A program made the translations under genes and the position numbers. A stretch of 30,583 nt of DNA from Collinsella sp. (lineage in GTDB: Bacteria; Actinomycetota; Coriobacteriia; Coriobacteriales; Coriobacteriaceae): assembly GCA_022720335.1 (NCBI GenBank), contig JAIHVJ010000023.1, positions 1 through 30,583 of the forward strand, written 5' to 3'. Below are positions 25,888-30,583 of the stretch, one piece after another. Positions within the stretch are counted from its first letter, which is position 1. Every line of letters starts with the position of its first letter. The notes below the pieces were generated by a model that ran no database searches, was not told where the DNA came from, and saw nothing but the letters and a program-made list of their open reading frames with translations.

Positions 25888-28128
25888 GTGGCAAAGAAGA
25901 AGACGAAGAACCAGCCAAAGAAAAAGCAGGTTAACGCCGAGAACGTCATCGGCCTGCACTCCGAGGTCACCGATCAGCCGATCACGCAGACGCTCGAGGT
26001 CAACTACATGCCCTACGCCATGAGCGTTAACGTCTCGCGTGCGTTCCCCGAGATCGACGGCTTTAAGCCCTCGCACCGCAAGCTGCTCTACACCATGTAC
26101 AAGATGGGCCTGCTTAAGGGCGAGCGCCAGAAGAGCGCCAATATCGTTGGCCAGACCATGAAGCTCAACCCGCACGGCGACGCCGCGATCTATGAGACGA
26201 TGGTGCGCCTGGCCACGGGCAACGAAGCGCTGCTCGCCCCCTTTGTGGAGTCGAAGGGCAACTTTGGCAAGTACTATTCGGGCGACCTGAGCTACGCGGC
26301 CTCGCGTTATACCGAGGCCAAGCTCGCCCCCATCAGCGCCGAGATCTTCAAGGACATCGACAAGGACCCGGTTGACTTCGTCGACAGCTACGACGGTGCC
26401 ATGAAGGAGCCGCGCCTGCTGCCCACCACGTTCCCCAACATCCTCGTCTCGGCCAACAAGGGCATCGGCGTCGCTATGGCGTCCGACATCTGCGGTTTCA
26501 ATCTCAACGAGGTCTGCACCGCCACGATGCATTACCTGCAGGATCCCGACTGCGACCTGCTCGAGTACATGCCCATGCCCGATTTCTCGACCGGTGGCGA
26601 GATTATCTACCGCCGCGAGGAGATGGAAAAGATCATCGAGACCGGCCTGGGCAGCTTCCAGATTCGCTCCCGCTGGCGCTGGATTCCCGAAGAGCGCATC
26701 ATTGAGGTCTACGAGATCCCCTACACCACCAAAACCGATGTCATCATCGAGCGCATCGTCAAGCTCTCCAAGGAGGGCAAGGTCAAGGAGATCGCCGACA
26801 TCCGTGACGAGACCGACCTTTCGGGCCTGCGCATCGCCATCGACCTTAAGCGTGGCGTCGATCCTGACAAGCTCATGGCCAAGCTCTACCGCTCGACCAC
26901 GCTGCAGGACTCGTTCTCGTGCAACTTTAACGTGTTGGTCGACGGCTACCCCCGCGTTATGGGCGTGCGTCAGATCCTGCACGAGTGGGTCGCGTGGCGC
27001 ATTCAGTCCACGCGTCGCCGCATTAACTTTGATTTGGGCAAAAAGTCCGAGCGCCTGCACCTGCTGCACGGTCTTGAGGCCATTCTGCTCGACATCGACA
27101 AGGCCATCGCCATCATCCGCGGCACCAAGCTCGAAGCCGAGGTCGTGCCCAACCTTATGCGCGGCTTCGACATCGACGAGACCCAGGCCGAGTTTGTTGC
27201 CGAGCTTAAGCTCCGCAACATCAATGAGGAGTACATCCTCAACCGCACCAAGGACATCGCGAAGCTCGAGGGCGAGATCGCCGAGCTCGAGGAGATCCTC
27301 TCCAGCGAGGAGAACATCAAGAAGGTCATCAGCGACGAGCTGGCCGCGGTCAACAAGAAATATGTGATGCCGCGCCGCACGGGCAGGATCGAGCCCCACG
27401 AAGTCATCGAGGTAAGCCTGGAGCCCGAGGTCGAGGAGTATCCGGTTACCATCATGCTCTCGCGCGAGGGCTATCTGAAAAAGATGACGGACCGTGTGCT
27501 CAAGAAAGCTGCGACGCTCAAGTACAAGGACGGCGATAAACCCTTTATCGAGTTTCCGTCCTCCAACACCCACGAGCTGCTGGTCTTTACCAACAAGAGC
27601 CAGGTGTACAAGTGCAAGGTTGCGGCGTTTGAGGACACCAAGTCGGCACAGCTGGGCTCGTACCTGCCCACCGACCTTGAGATGGAACCCGACGAGAGCG
27701 TGATCTGGGTCATCGACCCCGAGGACTACACGGCCGACGTGCTGTTTGTCTTTGAGAACGGCCGCGTGGTGCGTGTCGCACTTGCCGGATACGCTACCAA
27801 GACCAACCGCAAGCGCCTTAAGAACGCCATCTACGGCGGCAGCAAGCTGCTGTATGCGCAGGTGCTCAAGGAGGACCGCGACCTCGCGCTGGTCTCGAGC
27901 GACTACCGCCTGATGAACTTCAACACGTCGCTGCTCAAGACCAAGACGACTACCAACACGCAGGGTGTCCAGGCTTTCACGGCCAAGAAGGGCCGCTCGG
28001 TCACCACCGTCGGCACGACCGAGGACATCCTCGGCGCCGGCGTCTCGGCCGAGAAGTTCACCGCGCAGAGCCTACCCTCCGCCGGTGCCCTCATGAAAGA
28101 AAACGACATGCCGAGTCTGTTTGACTAG
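25888..28128 (+). CDS. Type IIA topoisomerase A subunit (ParC/GyrA-like)
   Basis: A 746-residue subunit that cleaves and rejoins DNA. The catalytic tyrosine is Y141 in SYAASRYTEAKLAP (codon 26308-26310). The winged-helix segment has GFKPSHRKLLYTMYKMG and IVGQTMKLNPHGDAAIYETM; the tower and coiled coil follow, and residues about 490-740 form a beta-pinwheel-like C-terminus with repeated strands. It starts at GTG 25888 with AAGAGGA upstream. It belongs to the second topoisomerase pair of Firmicutes/Coriobacteriia rather than housekeeping gyrase, so topoisomerase IV-like decatenation is the likely role. Ala99 and Glu103 stand where GyrA Ser83 and Asp87 would be. The B partner appears broken. Confidence 0.88.
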   Translation: MAKKKTKNQPKKKQVNAENVIGLHSEVTDQPITQTLEVNYMPYAMSVNVSRAFPEIDGFKPSHRKLLYTMYKMGLLKGERQKSANIVGQTMKLNPHGDAAIYETMVRLATGNEALLAPFVESKGNFGKYYSGDLSYAASRYTEAKLAPISAEIFKDIDKDPVDFVDSYDGAMKEPRLLPTTFPNILVSANKGIGVAMASDICGFNLNEVCTATMHYLQDPDCDLLEYMPMPDFSTGGEIIYRREEMEKIIETGLGSFQIRSRWRWIPEERIIEVYEIPYTTKTDVIIERIVKLSKEGKVKEIADIRDETDLSGLRIAIDLKRGVDPDKLMAKLYRSTTLQDSFSCNFNVLVDGYPRVMGVRQILHEWVAWRIQSTRRRINFDLGKKSERLHLLHGLEAILLDIDKAIAIIRGTKLEAEVVPNLMRGFDIDETQAEFVAELKLRNINEEYILNRTKDIAKLEGEIAELEEILSSEENIKKVISDELAAVNKKYVMPRRTGRIEPHEVIEVSLEPEVEEYPVTIMLSREGYLKKMTDRVLKKAATLKYKDGDKPFIEFPSSNTHELLVFTNKSQVYKCKVAAFEDTKSAQLGSYLPTDLEMEPDESVIWVIDPEDYTADVLFVFENGRVVRVALAGYATKTNRKRLKNAIYGGSKLLYAQVLKEDRDLALVSSDYRLMNFNTSLLKTKTTTNTQGVQAFTAKKGRSVTTVGTTEDILGAGVSAEKFTAQSLPSAGALMKENDMPSLFD

Positions 28129-28162
28129 GACGACGGCAACGAGATCGTTAGATACTTCGCAA

Positions 28163-28214
28163 AGCGACGAGGCCCGGAACGCAACGGCATTGCGCCCGGG
28201 ACTCGTCGTTTTTC
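28163..28214 (+). terminator. Terminator of the topoisomerase operon
   Basis: GCGACGAGGCCCGG pairs with CCCGGGACTCGTCG across an inner GCAACGGCATTGC hairpin and is followed by TTTTTC. It lies 35 bases past the stop codon. Confidence 0.85.
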
Positions 28215-28224
28215 TTCTCAACTA

Positions 28225-28273
28225 TTTTTTAACGCAGATAAATTGATTTCTGCTTATTTTTCTGCGTAAAAAA
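28225..28273. promoter_or_regulatory. AT-rich inverted repeat upstream of the AAA ATPase
   Basis: TTTTTTAACGCAGATAAAT (28225-28243) and ATTTTTCTGCGTAAAAAA (28256-28273) are inverted copies with one indel and one mismatch. It could be a regulator site or the promoter region; not assigned. Confidence 0.45.
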
Positions 28274-28312
28274 TGTCAGCGTCACTGCTTCGATGCCCTT
28301 TGGTCAGTCATT

Positions 28313-28365
28313 AGCAAAACTTGCAAACGTTAGCAAAACTTGCAAAAATAAGCAAAACTTGCAAA
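28313..28365 (+). repeat. Three tandem 19-bp repeats AGCAAAACTTGCAAA
   Basis: Exact 15-base units at 28313, 28332 and 28351, spaced 19 bases apart. Each contains GCAA-AAC-TTGC, an inverted half-site pair. The last runs into the ribosome site GGAG of the gene at 28375. The arrangement suggests cooperative binding of a repressor, perhaps the gene's own product. Confidence 0.8.
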
Positions 28366-28374
28366 GGAGCTACC

Positions 28375-29469
28375 ATGGAGTACAGCAAGAACCCCTTTAC
28401 CCCGACGTTCGGAAGCGTCCCTCCCTTTCTAGCGGGTCGCGAGCATATCCTGCGTGACATCAACCGTGGCTTTATCAATGGCCCGGGAGATCCCAACCTG
28501 TCGACTATTTTTACGGGCGCAAGGGGAACGGGCAAGACGGCGCTTCTCTCGCTCCTTTCAGAAACGGCGCTTGAACACGACTGGATCGCAGCAAATGTCT
28601 CCGCCATGCCAGGCATGCTCGAAGATATTATCGAGCGAACCAAAGAAGCCGCAGATAGCTACCTCTCACAGCCTCATGCGCGCATAAACGGCGTTCAAAT
28701 TGGTCCAGTGGGCATCGATTGGACGTGTGCTCAAGAGGCCCAGGGCAACTGGCGCACACGTATGAACAGCATTTTCAGGCAGCTCGAGAAGCATGACATC
28801 GGGCTTCTCATCACTATCGATGAAGTCACGGTCGATCTTGATGAAATGCTCCAATTTGCCTCTGTCTACCAACATTTTGTACGAGAGGGCAAAAAGGTAG
28901 CCCTTCTCATGGCGGGGCTACCCTACAAAGTATCGGCGCTGCTGCGCAACGATTCTGTTTCGTTCCTCAGGCGCTCCCAGTATCATCAGCTGGGACGAAT
29001 CACTGATGTTGAGATTGCAAATGCCTTCCGCAAAACCATTGAGGCTGGAGGACGCTCAATCACGCCAGAAGCGCTCGAGGATGCTGTGAAGGCCGTCGAC
29101 GGATTCCCCTACATGATGCAGCTCGTCGGATATCGCACTTGGGATGTTTCGGAGAACTCGCCCCAAATCAGCACATCCGATGTCCAGCAGGGTTCCCTGC
29201 TCGCACGCATGGAGTTGCGCGATCGCATTCTCGAAACGACCTATCGAGAGCTTTCCGATAAAGACATTGAGTTTCTGCTCGCGATGTTGCCTGATTCTGG
29301 ACCCAGCAGGGTCTCGGAGATAGCCAAGCGTATGGGCGTCGCAAGCAACTACGCAAGCCAGTACAAGCGCCGCCTCCTCGAGGACGGCGTTATCGGGGAA
29401 CGTGGACGTGGCCTCGTCGGCTTCGACATCCCCGCGTTCAGGGAATTCTTGAACGAGAAGGCGTTTTAG
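28375..29469 (+). CDS. AAA-type ATPase with C-terminal winged helix
   Basis: A 364-residue protein of the archaeal-type/ORC-like ATPase group. It starts NPFTPTFGSVPPFLAGREHIL, followed by Walker A TGARGTGKTALL (48-55 core), Walker B LLITIDEVTVD, a sensor region (VALLMAGLPYKVSALL) and FPYMMQLVGYRTWD. The C-terminus is a winged helix (SEIAKRMGVASNYASQYKRRLLEDGVIGE) and VGFDIPAFREFL. Such proteins often sit alone in actinobacterial and archaeal genomes; roles proposed include plasmid/element replication, defence or regulation, none proven. The start at 28375 has AAAGGAGC. Three operator-like tandem repeats abut the gene. No partner gene is adjacent. Confidence 0.78.
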   Translation: MEYSKNPFTPTFGSVPPFLAGREHILRDINRGFINGPGDPNLSTIFTGARGTGKTALLSLLSETALEHDWIAANVSAMPGMLEDIIERTKEAADSYLSQPHARINGVQIGPVGIDWTCAQEAQGNWRTRMNSIFRQLEKHDIGLLITIDEVTVDLDEMLQFASVYQHFVREGKKVALLMAGLPYKVSALLRNDSVSFLRRSQYHQLGRITDVEIANAFRKTIEAGGRSITPEALEDAVKAVDGFPYMMQLVGYRTWDVSENSPQISTSDVQQGSLLARMELRDRILETTYRELSDKDIEFLLAMLPDSGPSRVSEIAKRMGVASNYASQYKRRLLEDGVIGERGRGLVGFDIPAFREFLNEKAF

Positions 29470-29499
29470 CACGCCGGAATTGTCCGCTGGAGCATCATT

Positions 29500-29564
29500 G
29501 CATGGCAATCAGCACTCCTCTTGGTAAGGACGGCACGCATTTCCGCTAGCGCTGATTGCCATGC
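29500..29564. terminator. Long-loop inverted repeat between convergent genes
   Basis: Perfect 14-base arms GCATGGCAATCAGC (29500-29513) and GCTGATTGCCATGC (29551-29564) around a 37-base loop, between the AAA ATPase and flavodoxin-fold stop codons. Terminator or other palindromic site; no clear T-run. Confidence 0.45.
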
Positions 29565-29577
29565 GCTCTTCTTGTCC

Positions 29578-30108
29578 TTAGGCCAGCTTGCGAGCGAGCT
29601 CGCACACCTCTTTCAACTTGGGCGAGGATGCCATGCTGTCGCGCTCGGTCATGCCGCTAATGGTGACAATGCCCTGGTCCTCCCACTTGCAGTACGCGCA
29701 GGCTGACTTGTACATAGTGATCGCCGCATCATAGACGCCCTCGCTGTGGCTATCGAGCAAAAGGGCCGTCTTGGTGAACGGGAATCCCGTGGCACCGAAG
29801 GCGTACAGGCGGTCGATGACGGCCTTCTCCTGCGCGGTGATATCGAACCAGTAGATAGGCGAAGCGAAGACGACCATATCGGCGCCTTTCAGCGACTCAA
29901 TCACGTCGGCCATGTCATCCTTCTGCACACAGGTGCCCTCATGGGTAAAGCAGTACTGGCATCCCAAGCAGCCGGCGATCTTCTTGCTGGCAACGCGGAT
30001 GACCTCAACCGTATTGCCGCCCTCACACGCGGTCTCGGCAAACGCCTCGACCATGGCGTCGGTATTGGCGCCCTTACGCGGGCTGCCGCTCAATACAACG
30101 ATTTTCAT
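29578..30108 (-). CDS. Flavodoxin-fold NAD(P)H-dependent FMN reductase
   Basis: A 176-residue flavoprotein of the FMN_red/iron-sulfur flavoprotein type: FMN phosphate loop GSPRKGANTD (8-17), a cysteine group GCLGCQYCFTHEGTC typical of the iron-sulfur flavoprotein-like branch, and ASPIYWFDITAQEKAVIDR for isoalloxazine contacts. It probably reduces quinones, azo or nitro compounds or metals with NAD(P)H; the physiological substrate is unknown. The ATG at 30108 has a strong GGAGGGGG site. A hairpin lies directly before the ribosome site. Confidence 0.88.
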   Translation of the reverse strand: MKIVVLSGSPRKGANTDAMVEAFAETACEGGNTVEVIRVASKKIAGCLGCQYCFTHEGTCVQKDDMADVIESLKGADMVVFASPIYWFDITAQEKAVIDRLYAFGATGFPFTKTALLLDSHSEGVYDAAITMYKSACAYCKWEDQGIVTISGMTERDSMASSPKLKEVCELARKLA

Positions 30109-30124
30109 AAGAATCCCCCTCCTT

Positions 30125-30153
30125 CATGCCGCAGGCGTGCGGCATGTTTTTTT
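30125..30153 (+). terminator. Plus-strand terminator in front of the flavodoxin gene
   Basis: CATGCCGC (30125-30132) and GCGGCATG (30139-30146) followed by seven T. It is oriented for plus-strand transcription, though no plus-strand gene ends here. For the minus strand it forms a leader hairpin just before GGAGGGGG. Confidence 0.65.
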
Positions 30154-30253
30154 GTAACCAAAACGAATGGAGTTAATCAATCGCCTCGTTTCAGCTACTC
30201 CCACTCTTTAGAAGGATCGTCGCTGGAGACTTGGCATTAAATCAAGGCACGCC

Positions 30254-30496
30254 TTATTTCAGATGCTCCCCAAAGAACGCCTTCAGCTTTTCAAACGGAA
30301 TGACATCCATCTGATCGTAAAGGTCGGTGTGGCTGGCTCCGGGGATAATGAGCAGCTCCTTGTTGTCTCCGGTCAACTTGCCGTACGCAGTTTCGCTGAA
30401 ATAGCGGGAGTGCGCCTTCTCGCCGTGCACCAGCAGCACGGCGGATCGAATCTCGCCGGCGTACTGCAAAATCGGCATATTCATAAACGACAGACA
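30254..30496 (-). pseudogene. Alpha/beta hydrolase, C-terminal fragment
   Basis: About 78 codons end a typical alpha/beta hydrolase: YAGEIRSAVLLVHGEKAHSRYFSE (strand with the acid residue region), then IIPGASHTDLYDQMD carrying the catalytic His in GASHTDLY, and a final helix LKAFFGEHLK. An in-frame TAG sits just upstream (about 30497), and the nucleophile Ser region is missing. Beyond the fragment the DNA is unrelated and includes a terminator-like hairpin. It is a 5'-deleted remnant and probably inactive. Confidence 0.65.
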
Positions 30497-30530
30497 CTAT
30501 GACCCAATCCAGGGGCACGGAAACGACAGG

Positions 30531-30560
30531 AGCCCCCGCTCGTGACCGCGGGTCGGGGCT
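30531..30560. terminator. GC-rich hairpin AGCCCC...GGGGCT
   Basis: AGCCCCCGC/GCGGGTCGGGGCT stem near the window edge, possibly the terminator of a gene lying beyond 30583. Confidence 0.45.
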
Positions 30561-30583
30561 GCGACAATGTTGTTGAAGTGCCA

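Noticed and set aside
24715..27573. 952-codon open frame on the minus strand across the topoisomerase genes
   Set aside because: It is antisense to well-recognised topoisomerase domains, consists of Leu/Val/Asp/Gly-rich low-information sequence, and reflects high-GC codon structure.
28313..28365. CRISPR array
   Set aside because: Three 15-base units with 4-base spacers are far too short; there are no Cas genes nearby.

Overview
The window looks like a chromosome segment from a Coriobacteriia gut actinobacterium, most likely a Collinsella-type organism. I infer this from fairly high GC with lower-GC patches, AAGGAG-type ribosome sites, a Gram-positive lipoprotein and ABC-transporter repertoire, a CD1871A-type CxxC mini-protein next to an NapH-like ferredoxin, and a second type IIA topoisomerase pair. 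The species call is inference only.

Layout: (1) 1-5367 holds the 3' part of a BvgS-like hybrid sensor kinase, a NimA-like flavin-fold protein, a MalY/PatB C-S lyase, TrmO, an XRE/zinc-ribbon/TipAS fusion regulator and a glutaredoxin. (2) 5368-8020 is a repeat-rich island: two copies of a long perfect hairpin, two larger inverted-repeat elements, a small ribbon-helix-helix gene and a Dus enzyme. (3) 8021-14064 is a catabolic cluster: MFS transporter, ornithine/putrescine-type carbamoyltransferase and agmatine-deiminase-family enzyme in one direction, a divergent TetR regulator, and a second paralogous MFS transporter. CTACCG/CGGTAG operator-like sites sit in front of both transcription units. 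(4) 14122-17169 is a MacB/FtsX-type ABC exporter fusion. (5) 17423-19465 is a thiol-redox operon (CxxC mini-protein, membrane 4Fe-4S protein, TlpA-like lipoprotein). A decayed two-component system (19501-20998) lies divergent to it. (6) 21067-23508 holds a LuxR-type regulator and a lipoprotein. (7) 23943-28128 is a topoisomerase B/A pair whose B gene carries a frameshifting deletion that removes the ATP-binding G1 box. (8) 28375-30583 holds an AAA-type ATPase behind three tandem 19-bp repeats, a flavodoxin-fold reductase and a truncated alpha/beta hydrolase.

The strongest candidate for an undescribed system is region 3. The deiminase would hydrolyse a guanidino compound to a ureido compound. 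The carbamoyltransferase would phosphorolyse that to carbamoyl phosphate plus an amine, and the MFS carriers would move substrate and product. The carbamoyl-phosphate site of the transferase is intact, but its amine-binding motifs differ from ornithine and putrescine enzymes, so the substrate may be neither. No carbamate kinase is present in the window.

Several genes show recent decay: the response regulator lacks its N-terminus, the histidine kinase lacks its H-box and is out of frame, topoisomerase B is disrupted, the hydrolase is truncated, and a possible cell-wall sorting tail is left over.
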